64,000 nt of DNA from Medicago truncatula (taxonomy: Eukaryota; Streptophyta; Magnoliopsida; Fabales; Fabaceae), in contig NC_053045.1 in assembly GCF_003473485.1 (NCBI RefSeq), forward strand, positions 58,136,494-58,200,493. The letters run 5' to 3'. The notes beneath the pieces were generated by a model, which saw only the letters and a program-made list of their open reading frames with translations, was not told the origin of the DNA and made no database searches. Below, piece after piece: positions 51,662 through 63,931 of this stretch (positions within the stretch are counted from its first letter, which is position 1; every line of letters starts with the position of its first letter). Both the position numbers and the translations under genes were made by a program.

Positions 51662-53444
51662 TGATAGTGGAAAGGGGGGTTTGAATTGTAACTCTTTTAA
51701 AAATTATTTCTCAAACTTAAATAAGTTTATATACTCAAGAAAGTTCTTGGTAAGAGTTAAACAAATAAAAATATTTGTTAATTAAAAATAAAAGGATCGG
51801 AGAATTCCAGATTGTATATTTAAAATAAAGTAAATAAAAGGACTAGAGAATTCTGGAATATATGACTGAAATAAATAAAGTAATAAACGGACCAAAAAAA
51901 ATATTCATATTGAAAGACATTGAATATGAATTATGAAAAATATTCACGTAAGAGAGATTGAATTCTTTTGTATTGTAAGCTCTTGCCAATTGTCTTGATA
52001 TGTTGCTATATTTATAGATGGTTGGAGTCTTTGAAGCTCACTTGAAATATACATAAACATACAACTGTTGTTTGTACGTTCCAAAACAACCCATGTGCAT
52101 TTGCTTTGTCGCTTGATGCGCAAGGTTGCAAAAAAATGTGTTATTCCAAGTGAAAAATGTTCTGAAGAACATTCTCTTCTTTCCAAGCCTTTTGAGACAA
52201 CCCACGTGAGGTTGTAATAATACAGCTATGATTAGTTGTAAATGGATGGAACATAATGATGTCACCCTTATTTCTTTGTAGTTTCACCAGAATGTTCTCA
52301 AGAACATTCTTTCTTTGTAAAACAATTTTTCTTCTTTCTTTAAGAACACATGATGTAATAATCCAGCTGTGATCTTGTGTTAAAAGGACATTCTCATGAA
52401 ACATTTCTCACAAAACACACTAGTAGATAACAAAATAATAATTGTAATATTTTGTTATATTTTAAAACATCAAATTAGGATGTTTTCTTCATTTTGTATG
52501 ACCAAAATGATATTGTAGGAACATGAGAAACCTTTCTCAAAGTCAAAATTCCTTTGATTGATTTCTGTTCTCCAAATCATACCTTGAATAGTGATAGAGG
52601 GTTCTTGGACCATCATAAGTATTTTATGATAGAATCTCAAAGCATATAATCATGAATTTTCTTCTTTGATCATTCTCCGATCAATATCATAAATGAATGA
52701 CTTAATAAATAATTCATTCATGAATTGATTTCTCTTTAAAGCTGATTCTAATAATTTTGATGAAATGATGAGAATAATTTCTGGTGTAATATGCATCCTC
52801 ATCATGAGAACATTCTTTCATCATAGTTGATAATGTTCTCTTCTATATGGGATGACAATACATTCTCGGTTAATTAACCTTTAATTATTTTGTTGATGAT
52901 GGAATTTATCTCATAGTTCATGTTGGTGATTGCACACAATGTTTCTTTCCATTGAGTATCTTTGAGATGTTTTAGTTTAGACATGCATGTAATCATGAAG
53001 GTACATTTAATCATTCTTTTGAATGAAACTTTTGTACCTTTTCCTTAAACTCCTTTTAGAAGCTATTTGAAGATAATTCCTATCAAATTTTAATCATTTA
53101 TTCATCGAATCTTTAAAGTTTTGATGAAAACCATGTGGTGACGAGGATGTGTCAATTGATCATAAAATTTATTTTCTTGTTAAATCTTCAATCAACACTT
53201 ATTTGATTCAAACAATATTCTTTTTATATTTTCTTTGAGCTTGTGATAGTACTGTTTTGGTATTCTTCCACTGAGTATGTATATGCACTTGTAAGAGACT
53301 TCTTTCTTGTCAACTTTTGTGAAAAGACTTAAGTGCAAACATCAGTAGATCACCATTCATAAAACTTAGTGTTTATTCCATAAGGTTTGTTATCATTAAA
53401 ACATTCATAAAAAAGATTTTTGTTTCAACAATCTCCCCCTTTTT
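51662..53444 (-). mobile_element. Fossil LTR of a copia-type (SIRE/Maximus-like) element
   Basis: Read on the minus strand, a purine tract AAAAAGGGGGAGAT (53431-53444) is followed by TGTTGAAACAAAAATC, the start of a long LTR that ends near 51662 after TTACAATTCAAACCCCCC. A purine tract directly before a TG start marks a 3' LTR. The length (about 1.77 kb) and these phrases match legume copia elements of the SIRE/Maximus lineage as I remember them. It is broken: no partner LTR or polyprotein is seen. Confidence 0.65.
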
Positions 53445-54896
53445 GATGATGACAAACCTTTTGAATAAGTCTTAAGTTTTATAGATGTGTATAACAAAAA
53501 ATGTAAGAATGTTCATAGATATGAAATTAAGCTCCCCCTAAACACGTTCAAGAGTTTAATTCGTATTATTCTAATTAAACTCCCCCTAAACTTATGCAAG
53601 AGGTTAATTCTTTACATTCTTCATTTTGATCAAATCCATCTTGAATTTTTCTCCCCATCCTATGTTACTCTCTCATCACATATATCTCTCCACCTTTTGG
53701 CATCTATTAATTTTTTTGAGTATGATATATAAAAAAAATGAAGTACAGATGTGGGAAGAAACAATAAAAACATATTGCACATAAGAATTATGTTTTCTTG
53801 CGAAGTCATATTCTCTTATCAAACATAATCAAGCATGTATCATGATTAGTATGCATTTCAGTTTATCATTTGAATAATGACAATTATGATCAATTGATCA
53901 TTTTCAACAATTTTTTAAAATGAGAGAAAATAATTCATTAGTGGAAGCGATGAAATCAGAGTCATTTGACACAATGTCAAAAATATTTCTCTCTTCAAAG
54001 ATTTTCATGTTGAAGATTTTTCTAAATATTTTCAATAGGTAAACATCTTTAAATTAATATTCAATATGATTTTCTCATTATAATAGAAATCAGCTACATG
54101 TATTTAGAATTTGGAAAACACACATGTTCGTAATCAAGTATGTGTTTAAACTTATCTGTAAGTGTGCTTGTGTGAGTTCTCTTAGGTACTTATCTTTCAA
54201 GTTTTCATGCTTAAAAGAGATTCTAAACACATAAGATGAGTTTGAAGAGAAGTATTCATGCAACATATTTATGCACAAACATATACTAGTATGTCATTGA
54301 TGTTTATATCTCTATTTTTGTCTCCAAATTTTCCAAGTGCAACAAGGTAGACATTCAACAATGATTAAACAAAATATTCATGCCAAGAACATGTTCAATA
54401 TTAATTTATAGGAACAAAATATGTAAATCCCTTTTTAGATCAATTTTGAATTTATTGTTAATTTATTAACAATTCACACAATTATTCTCTTGTTAAATAT
54501 GATTTTTTATTTTATTTTATTTTGTTGAAATCCTATCAACGATAAAACTCAATTAAAATATTCATATTGAAATATATCAAAAATAATTTTTAGTTAAGTC
54601 ATCAAAAATCAATTCATGAAAATACATATGTAAGAATAACATATGATAAATATTGTATTATCGAAATCATAATATTTTAACATTTTTCTTGTTCTAAATC
54701 TATGTCTATCATCCATTATGATTAAGAGACTAACTCATGAAGTTTTAGCGTATTAATGATCAGAGATGCGTTTTCTATAAAAGATATAGAAAGACATTTA
54801 CATAACAAGATATTGATTAATAATGCAATCAATATAGATTTAAAGTTTTGCCTAAAAAATACGAACTTACACAAGTTTTAATTCATTAGTGTTAAT
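53445..54896 (-). other. Possible internal 3' part of the LTR element, then unassigned DNA
   Basis: CTCCCCCTAAAC phrases (about 53531, 53580) are typical of the non-coding stretch before the purine tract in such elements. Beyond about 54000 the DNA is AT-rich with no recognisable feature. No coding domain is seen. Confidence 0.4.
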
Positions 54897-56548
54897 TCAA
54901 ATATTTTTATTTATACAAAATATTTTAGAATGATTTTTTTTTTTTAAATAAAACTATATAAGACTTCAATAAGTTAAATATTTGAAGACTTTTTTTTCAC
55001 ATTTTATAAGACTTAAATGTTTAGAACGTTTTTAGAGAATTAGTCTTTAAATTCAATCTAATTTAATACAAAGATAATTTATTCAGACAAACCGAGTTAT
55101 ATAATCGAGTCATTTATTTGATTCAATCCAGTTTAATCACGTGTTTTGATTAGTGACCCAATTATTCGACCATTAAACCAGTGACCCGATAGTCTTACCG
55201 AGTCGATCACCGGTACAATTTTTAAAACATTAGATGTATGTTTTATGACAACATCTACTATAATATAATACATTTAATCTCCTCCAAACAGAGATTTAAT
55301 CTGCCTTATCCAGTTATCAAAACTTATTTGTTCTTAACTATAATTTAAATTACAAAAGCATTAAAACCTATCTATTTTTTCACAATAGTTTGAATAAATT
55401 TTATAAAATTACTTTACTTAAATATGACTTTCAACTTCATCTCTTACTTCTCTAGCTCCCAGCTAGTAACACACACACAATGAAATATGGGTTAAATAGA
55501 ACTCCTAAAATCAAGCTTCTATTATTCTTAACATTGATGGTAGCTGCCTTGGCAATCCCTCTAGAGATGGGTTTGGTGGTTTGCTTCATCAACTATATGG
55601 GATCTGGATATTAGGCTTCTTGGGGCTCCTCCTAGGCTCCTTCGAAATTCTCCATGCCAAATTTCATGTCATTTATCAAGGGTTACTTTTGGCTAAACAA
55701 TTGAAAGATCATGACGTGGTTTGCTTCACAGACTTTCTTCTTTGTGTTAATATCCTTTGTGATCACACATAAAGATTTCACAAGTTTACAACTTTGATTG
55801 AAGACTTTAAAGATTTACTTCATGAAGATTGGCGTGTTTACATTACCCACACTCTTTGAGAAGGAAACAATCGTGCTGATTGCTAATCTAGGTGCTTCAT
55901 CTAGCATAGACATCATGATCCACGCTTCCCCTCAATTTGGCCTCTCAAACCTCCTCATTGCGGACTCTATGGAAACATGCTTTCGTAGACTGTAGTTTTC
56001 TTTTTTTGGTCCTTTAGCTTTGTAACAAAAAAATGAGTTTTCAAATGTTCACTACTTCACTTCTTAAAAGCGAAATTTTAAATTGCGGAATGTGATACCT
56101 AAAGGAGACGTTACATAGAGCACTTTGATACTATATAATATAAACTCTTGCAGAGTTTTAAAAGTGTCATTTGTGCCTGTCATATACACAGAAATACCTG
56201 ATAGTCGATCTTTTAGTAGATTTTGCAATATCGGTAGACATCCACAAATATAAGTAACCGTTCTTTCCGTAAAGTTGTACGGAAGATCATAAATTTATAA
56301 GTAACTAAATTTAACAACAACAACAACAAATGTATTTTTTTAGATAATGCTTTCATTTCTATTGATTTAGTGAAAAATCGAGATACATAGATAGACATCA
56401 AATCTCACAGTTCCATAGCAAAAGGAGAAATTAACAAGTGATCAATTTATTTTAACGGAAATTAAGCTAACTTAAATTAAGAAAACAACAACAAATTGGG
56501 AAGCACACTCATGTTGACGATAGTAGGAAGGCTTGGTAAGTTGGAGGA
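54897..56548 (+). repeat. 1.6-kb duplicated segment, copy 1
   Basis: Nearly identical to 60954-62546 over its whole length, with a few small indels (for example TAGCTGCC versus TAGCTAGCTGCC near 55545 and 61553). It carries a LINE-type RNase H remnant and ends in a stretch resembling PR-10 3' flanking sequence (CACTCATG...ACGATAGTAG). Confidence 0.9.
55510..55995 (+). pseudogene. RNase H domain remnant of a LINE, copy 1
   Basis: Encodes SRDGFGGLLHQLYGIWILGF, FEILHAKFHVIYQGLLLAKQ and, in another frame, an RNase H C-terminal part ending LIADSMETCFRRL. The start LTLMVAALAIPLEMGL occupies the place of the usual NIDGSCLGNPSRDG; that reading lies in a neighbouring frame. This is the plant LINE-type RNase H (RVT_3). 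At least two frame changes split it. Confidence 0.7.
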
Positions 56549-56649
56549 TTACATTGGAAGATTAAGAAGACACAAACAGTGGTTCGACACCCTCATCGCT
56601 ACTTTTTACATATTTAACTTGTACTTTTACAAATTGTATTAAAAAAAAA

Positions 56650-56809
56650 AACGTTTTCAATGGGAATCAAACCCACATTCTCATGCTACATTTACGCTAG
56701 TCATACCACTAGGCCAGTCATCTATTACTGCTCCATCTTGAAACCATTTAATATATATTACATAGAAGTTTGGCACCCCCAACAAATTAAGTCAAGATCC
56801 GCCACTGGA
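56650..56809. mobile_element. Terminal piece of an AGTGGCGGATC-type element
   Basis: Ends in AAGATCCGCCACTG, like the inverted-repeat element at 35882-36512, and contains ATGGGAATCAAACCCACATT, an inverted box B-like phrase. Only one end is present. Confidence 0.45.
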
Positions 56810-56869
56810 CACAAAGAAAACTAGCAAGAACACTCATGTTCACTGATGATAGTAGCTAGACTTGATGAT

Positions 56870-57120
56870 GGATTAGTTGTAATTAGGATTGGCCAAAACA
56901 TAACCCTCAATGGCCTTGAAAAGAGCATCCCCCTTGGCTTTGCCTTCCTCAACCTCCTTTTCAATTGGCTTAGCATCTCCTTTGGTTTGGTATTTAACGG
57001 TCGTCTTTCCAATAGACCCTCCATTTGGGCCTTCAACCAATTTCGCTTCAAATGATATCTTTTCAACCGTCTCTGGCAAGCCGACTCCTCCAACTATACT
57101 ATAGTTATGGTGGCATTTAG
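56870..57120 (-). pseudogene. PR10: PR-10 exon 2 fragment
   Basis: On the minus strand [20 protein letters not shown], then [20 protein letters not shown] and the end [14 protein letters not shown] with its stop at 56870-56872. This is most of exon 2 of a typical legume PR-10 and closer to the common forms than the other two genes here. The first 20 or so codons of exon 2 and all of exon 1 are absent. To the left of the stop lies its 3' flank (CACTCATGTTCACTGATGAT). Confidence 0.85.
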
Positions 57121-57194
57121 CATGGGAATGGAGAGTTATATCTCAAGTTTGCTTCATCAATTTGGTGCAACACATACAAGGTTTGTCCCCACAA

Positions 57195-57262
57195 GCAAAT
57201 TAAGTTTGCCCCCACAAACAAAAATTTCTTGATCCATTACTGAATTTGTGTACTATATGTTG
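57195..57262 (+). repeat. Copy of the end of RPL14 intron 2
   Basis: The stretch around 57195-57262 (CCCCCACAAA... CTGAATTTGTGTACTATATG) matches 6541-6606, the last bases of RPL14 intron 2, with a few differences. The exon that should follow is absent. Confidence 0.75.
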
Positions 57263-57264
57263 AC

Positions 57265-57571
57265 GGGAGTGGTTATGGTGCATAAGGATTTCCTTATGCA
57301 CCGTGCATAATTGCTTCATACACCTCAACCCATTTTTTCATACACCCCCCAAACGCATCTCTATTTTCATTTCTGTCTAAAACCAAACGAAACCAAACGT
57401 TGTGTTCATCATCATCACTGCGTGCATCACACAACCACCGTCAGTTCAAAACCACCGTCGCTAAGGAAGAACTATTTTGCTGTGGAAATAGTTTCTATGA
57501 GTTGTACTCAAAATTTGGGGTTTACTACGTCTACACTTACTTATATACATTGGGCTCCGATTTTTTGTGGT
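57265..57571. other. Unassigned DNA with a short hairpin
   Basis: GGTGCATAAGGATTTCCTTATGCACC-type hairpin at about 57276-57301. The rest, including a 97-codon frame, has no recognised family. Confidence 0.4.
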
Positions 57572-57616
57572 AGTCCCGATGGTACAATTGACTCCGATTG
57601 GTAACAAAGATGGTGA
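57572..57616 (+). repeat. Copy of RPL14 downstream sequence
   Basis: CCCGATGGTACAATTGACTC and onward match 7675-7715; the match resumes at 58717 (GATCTTTTTCTATCCAATCA) as at 7713. About 1.1 kb intervenes in this copy. Confidence 0.75.
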
Positions 57617-57794
57617 TTTTTTTTTTTTAAAATTAAAAATATTTCAAAAAAAATAAGCATGAGAGTCGAGAATAGAAAATGGCCTGTGCATATTCAACTC
57701 TACTCGATTTATGCTAATTTTAATAGTTGACCCGGTAAAATTGAAGGTTTATAACGAGTTACTCAAATATAGTAGTAACTTGAGGTAATTATTT

Positions 57795-58665
57795 GGGAAA
57801 ATTGCATTGGCCTCCCCTAAAGTTGATTAAAATGTTACTAACATCCCTTCTAGTTTTAAAATTAACACTAACCTCCCTTAAGCTTTCATCAAATACACAA
57901 ACACTTCCCTTACTTATTAACACCGTTAGTTTTCAGTTAATTATTTCTCTTTCACAAGCCAGTTTGACCTCTCAGTCATCTTCAATCAAAAAAACTACCG
58001 TCTGACGGTGGTGGGATTACAAACCTCGATCGCTTCTTTTTACTGCTTCATCCCCATATCACCATCAATATCTATTCGTACATCATCATCTTTCTCCACA
58101 TCATTATTCTCCCTTATGAGAACTCCCCAACAATAGTTGTTGATTGGAAATAGCAACCCAAAGCTCCATTGGCTCTTCATCTTCACAAATACAAAGAATT
58201 AGAAATTTTACCAATCCACACATATATCGTTGAAGGAACATGAACAATAAAAACAATACGAGAATCAAGAGCTAGCAGCCTAGCAATATATCCTTCATTA
58301 GGTACCGAATGATGAGGGTCATAGGTTAAATGAGAAGCCACTAAACATCCTACGAACATACTATAATTATGACTCGAAGGTATTAGCATCTGTGTTTATT
58401 GATGGAAAGGACGAAGCCGTGAAAGCAACAACTAAGGTTTGTTTTCGACGCCATCAGCTGTGTGTTTTCTGTTTGACAGTCACCTGGAGGTTCATGAAAC
58501 GGATATTGAAAGGACAAAATTAACGGAAAATTAACATTGTTAATATGGAAGGGAGATGTTTGTATATTTGATGAGAACTTAAGGGAGGTTTGTGTAAGTT
58601 TTAAAACTAAAGGGGGTGTTAGTGTCATTTCAACGTAACTCAGGGGAGGTGAGAGTAATTTTCCC
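57795..58665. mobile_element. Mutator-type MITE with perfect 9-bp duplication
   Basis: An 871-bp element with ends GGGAAAATTGC and GTAATTTTCCC. Inverted arms of about 140 bp include CCTCCCCTAAAGTT / AACTCAGGGGAGG and CCTCCCTTAAG / CTTAAGGGAGG. Flanks TAATTATTT (57786-57794, 58666-58674) are identical. No transposase; short frames inside are not credible genes. Confidence 0.85.
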
Positions 58666-58782
58666 TAATTATTTTATCGTTCAATTTTATCTTTTATTTA
58701 AACAATTTAATTTAGAATTTGATCTTTTTCTATCCAATCAAATAAGTGATTTTTTCCTATTAAATAACTGCATAATATTTTA

Positions 58783-59040
58783 CTCCCTCTCCGTTTCAAA
58801 ATGAGTGTCACTTTAGCCAAAAAAAATTGTTTCAAAATGAATGTCACTTTACATTTTCAATACAACTTTAATTTTTTTCTTCCAACTTTTTTCTCACACA
58901 ATTTTCAATGCAACTTTAATTTTGTCTTATAAAGTAAGGGCAGTTTAGTAAAAACGTTATATCCAATGATTATTTCATTCCATTTCTTATAAATCTGTGT
59001 ACCAAAGTCTAAAGCGACACTCATTTTGAAACGGAGGGAG
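58783..59040. mobile_element. Stowaway-type MITE (258 bp)
   Basis: Starts CTCCCTCTCCGTTTCAAAAT and ends ATTTTGAAACGGAGGGAG. It is flanked by TA (58781-58782, 59041-59042). The arms include GAGTGTCACTTTA / GCGACACTCATT. Confidence 0.87.
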
Positions 59041-59352
59041 TATAACTTTCATTATTATTTTTGATAAATTGTAATTTTCATTATTTACCCTTCAAATTTA
59101 AACGAGAAACATTAACAACATTAATATTTAGTCCCAATTATTGTTTCAAGAAAAAAATAGAAACAAAAGAAGAAGGAAAATAGAAAGTAACATGTGAAGA
59201 GAAATAAGACATTGAGAAAAGAAAATGAAAGAAACGAACACCGTATGTAATATTCTCACGATGCAAATTGAAATGTTTTATTATTGGAATATAAAGCAAG
59301 ACAAAGGGATCAATGGATCATATTATATAATAATAACATAACACTGTCTGAA

Positions 59353-60450
<1,098 letters not shown>

Positions 60451-60953
60451 GCGCTGCAATGGAGCAATAGGTCACTGTGGAGTTGCCCCTAGAACACGAA
60501 AGTTTATAAGTAAGTTTTAATTTTCAATTTCATGTTTGCCAATCTGTAATAATTAATGTGGGGAAATGCTTGCATTATCGTATAGCAATTCCTCAAGGTC
60601 TTATTTTAGGCTAGTATAAATTAAAAAGTCGCCACTCCCGTGTGGAACAGATACCTCGATGATCTACGGAGGTTAGATAAACTAGGGCAAGAAAATGTTG
60701 CTTAAATATGTTATTTTATACTAATATGATCATCATAAACATTTGCGTGCATACAATTTCCTTAAAAAAATAAGATTGCATATGCATACGGAGATTGTTT
60801 TATATAAATACTAATTCTTTTTTTAAAGGATTCAAATTTGCATGCATACAAAGATTGTTATATATATAATTATTTTGGGTACAACTACAATGCTTCCTAT
60901 ATATTTATATGCCATAAACACATTAAAGTTAATCTGTTCCGCAAAAAAAATCC

Positions 60954-62546
60954 TCAAATATTTTTATTTATACAAATATTTTAGAATGATTTTTTTTTAA
61001 AATAAAACTATATAAGACTTCAATAAGTTAAATATTTTAAGACTTTTTTTTTCACATTTTATAAGACTTAAATGTTTAGAACGTTTTTAGAGAATTAGTC
61101 TTTAAATTTAATCTAATTTAATACAAAGATAATTTATTCAGACAACCCGAGTTATATAACTGAGTCATTTGATTCAATCCAGTTTAGTCACGTGTTTCGA
61201 TTGGTGACCCAATTATTCGACCATTATACCAGTGACCCAATAGATGTATGTTTTATGACAAAATCTACTATAATATAATACATTTAATCTCCTCCAAACA
61301 AAGATTTAATTTGCCTTACCCAGTTATCAAAACTTATTTGTTCTTAACTATAATTTAAATTACAAAAGCATTAAAACCTATCTGTTTTTTCACAATTGTT
61401 TGAATAAGTTTTATAAAATTACTTTACTTAAATATGAATTTCAACTTCATCTCTTGCTTCTCTAGCTCCCAGCTAGAAACACACACACTATGAAATATGG
61501 GTTAAATAGAACTCCTAAAATCAAGCTTCTATTATTCTTAACATTGATGGTAGCTAGCTGCCTTGACAACCCCTCTAGAGATGGGTTTGGTGGTTTGCTT
61601 CATCAACTATATGGGATCTGGATATTAGGTTTCTTGGGGCTCCTCCTAGGCTCCTTCGAAATTCTCCATGCCAAGTTTCATGTCATTTATCAAGGGTTAC
61701 TTTTGGCTAAACAATTGAAAGATCATGGCGTGGTTTGCTTCACAGACTTTCTTCTTTGTTTAATATCCTTTGTGATCACACATAAAGATTTCACAAGTTT
61801 ACAACTTTGATTGAAGACTTCAAAGATTTACTTCATGAAGATTGGCGTGTTTACATTACCCACACTCTCCGAGAAGGAAACAATCGTGTTGATTGCTAAT
61901 CTAGGTGCTTCATCTAGCATAGACATCATGATCCACGCTTCCCCTCAGTTCGGCCTCTCAAACCTCCTCAATGCGAACTCTATGGAAACATGGTTTCGCA
62001 GACTGTAGTTTTCTTTTTTTGGTCCTTTAGCTTTGTAACAAAAAAATGAGTTTTCAAATGTTCACTACTTCACTTCTTCAAAAGAGAAATTTTAAATTGC
62101 GGAATGTGATACCTAAAGGAGGCGTTACATAGGGCACTTTGATACTATATAATATAAACTCTTGCAGAGTTTTAAAAGTGTCATTTGTGCCTGTCATATA
62201 CACAGAAATACCTGATAGTCGATCTTTTAGTAGATTTTGCAATATCGGTAGACATCCACAAATATAACTAACCGTTCTTTCCATAAAGTTGTACGGAAGA
62301 TCATAAATTTATAAGTAACTAAATTTAACAACAACAACAAATGTATTTTTTTAGATAATGCTTTCATTTCTATTGATTTAGTGAAAAATCGAGATACATA
62401 GACATCAAATCTCACAGTTCCATAGCAAAAGGAGAAATTAACAAGTGAACACTTTATTTCAAACTTAAATTAAGAAAACAACAACAAACTGACAAGCACA
62501 CTCATTTTTAATGACGATAGTAGGAAGGCTTGGTAAGTTGGAGGAT
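60954..62546 (+). repeat. 1.6-kb duplicated segment, copy 2
   Basis: Counterpart of 54897-56548. The two copies bracket the PR-10 remnant and the second PR-10 gene. Both end in a PR-10-like 3' flank (GACGATAGTAGGAAGGCTTG). Confidence 0.9.
61520..62008 (+). pseudogene. RNase H domain remnant of a LINE, copy 2
   Basis: Encodes NPSRDGFGGLLHQLYGIWIL and KDHGVVCFTDFLLCLISFVI in one frame (61490-61810), then a second frame ending MIHASPQFGLSNLL and FRRL. It keeps a longer open stretch than copy 1. At least one frame change remains. Confidence 0.7.
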
Positions 62547-62760
62547 GGATTTAAAAAAGTAATGTGTTTTTCATATTCCTTGCATGTGGTTCAACTTGTC
62601 ATAGAGGGAACATCTCAGTTTCATCATTATGTTAAAGAACTAGAGATTATTAGAGATTTCATGAAAAAAGATTGGACAATAGCTATTAACGTAGATCCTC
62701 TTTTCCTTTTCTCATGTAAAAAAAAGCCCAAATAGTATTTTTATTAAAAAGGTCTTACCA
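62547..62760 (+). repeat. Partial duplicate of the RNase H tail at 63250-63510
   Basis: GGATTTAAAAAAGTAATGTG and onward, encoding FKKVMCFSYSLHVVQLVIEG and IIRDFMKKDWTIAI, repeats the tail of the RNase H remnant 0.7 kb to the right. Here about 40 bp of the coding part (the CATCACGAGAGAATGCC stretch) are missing. Confidence 0.85.
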
Positions 62761-62839
62761 TAAAACGTAAAACGCGAAGTGAGTTTAGTGATGTTCTATC
62801 AATTTGTCACAAGGTTGTTCTAGACAATACTTCAAAGAT

Positions 62840-63510
62840 CCTAGCGACCTTAGTGGATGAAGTTGGTATCTTAGCTCCATTGATAATGTGGAATATTTGA
62901 ATCTCTCGCAACAAATTTATTTTTAAGGAAACAACTCCTATGAAGTACTAGATCATAACATCTATCTTTACTCAGCTACAAGTTTCCAAGCAGGCATTGG
63001 GAAGTCCAACCTCCCACTCTCATCGAACAACTCGTGAGATGTGTTGGAATAAAGGGGATGAGGATGCCATGATTCTCAATATAGATGGAAGTGCTCATAC
63101 TAATCCAAGGAATGCAGGGTTTGGTGGCTTGGTGCTTAACCATGATGGAACCTTTCAATTTGGTTTCTATGGGAGTGTAGGTTTGTCCAATATTCTTCAT
63201 GCGGAAATACAAACGCTTTTAGTTGGCATCAGACTGTGTTGGCAACCTGGATTTAAAAAAGTAATGTGTTTCTTATATTCCTTGCATGTGGTTCAACTTG
63301 TCACAAAGGGAACATCTCAGTTTCATCATTATGCTAATGAGCTAGAGATTATTAGAGATTTCATGAAAAAAGATTGGACAATAGCTCTGCATCACGAGAG
63401 AATGCCTACGCATATGTGCTAGCAAAGTTAAAAGCTATTAACCTTGATCCTCTTTTCCTTTTCTCGTGTAAAAAAAAAAAGCCCAAATAGTATTTTTATT
63501 AAAAAGGTCG
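62840..63510 (+). pseudogene. LINE ORF2 C-terminus with RNase H domain
   Basis: Leading WNISRNKFIFKETTP resembles the zinc-binding end of LINE ORF2. Then comes RNase H: MILNIDGSAHTNPRNAGFGG (first Asp of the active site), NILHAEIQTLLVGIRLC (active-site Glu) and SLHVVQLV, where the usual third acidic residue (as in SDS) appears to be lost. A frame change at about 63385 shifts to ENAYAYVLAKLKAI, the expected end of the domain. A weak A-rich end follows. 5'-truncated and broken. Confidence 0.75.
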
Positions 63511-63659
63511 TAACGCAAAGAAAGAAAATGCATAATTTTTACCCCAAGATAAAAACGTACATCAACATAGGCTCTTCGTAAAACGAAGCATGTAAATATA
63601 GTCAATTATCCATCTAACCATAGAGACGGGAAAATTATTAATTAAAAATACAAAAATTA

Positions 63660-63855
63660 AACTAGAATTGGTGGGGTGTACCTAACTCATGCAATAGTGC
63701 AACACATGAGAAGCCCAATAGCAAGCTATTGAAGTGGCTTCTCCCCCTCAAAAAAGTAATTTAATATCGTGTGACCCATTGGGCCACATATCAGATATTA
63801 AACTGATAAGAACAGATACTACACTTGATCTTAGCCAAAAGGCCGAGAAAGGTAT
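63660..63855 (-). ncRNA. U2: U2 spliceosomal snRNA
   Basis: The RNA component of the U2 snRNP, which pairs with the intron branch point. Minus strand, 196 nt, beginning ATACCTTTCTCGGCCTTTTG at 63855. The branch-point-pairing GTAGTA lies in AAGTGTAGTATCTG, the stem IIa/IIc region in ATCTGATATGTGGCCC, and an Sm-type site in AATTACTTTTTTGAGGG. The 3' stem-loops include GAAGCCACTTCAATAGC and a conserved TATTGGGCTTCTCATG. Plant U2 is about 196 nt, so it looks full length; together with the promoter it is probably active. The 3' end is set by length and could be off by a few bases. Confidence 0.95.
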
Positions 63856-63880
63856 GAGTTGAAAGAAGAGCTGGCTTCTG

Positions 63881-63888
63881 CTTTTATA
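63881..63888 (-). promoter_or_regulatory. TATA box of the U2 gene
   Basis: Minus-strand ATATAAAAG lies about 27-33 bp upstream of the U2 5' end. Plant Pol II and Pol III snRNA genes both have such a box; the distance to the USE decides the polymerase. Confidence 0.85.
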
Positions 63889-63920
63889 TCAACTGTCACT
63901 CAGTTTCTTTCTTCATTACC

Positions 63921-63931
63921 CGATGTGGGAC
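63921..63931 (-). promoter_or_regulatory. Upstream sequence element (USE) of the U2 gene
   Basis: Minus-strand GTCCCACATCG fits the plant snRNA USE consensus RTCCCACATCG exactly, at about -66 to -76. The gap of roughly 33 bp to the TATA box is the wide spacing known for Pol II-type plant snRNA promoters. Confidence 0.9.

Noticed and set aside
51944-52404. Three overlapping minus-strand frames of 75-87 codons
   Set aside because: They lie inside the long LTR, which is not expected to code, and show no family similarity.
57311-57604. 97-codon plus-strand frame
   Set aside because: No known family; it crosses the copied RPL14 flank and a hairpin, so it is unlikely to be a gene.
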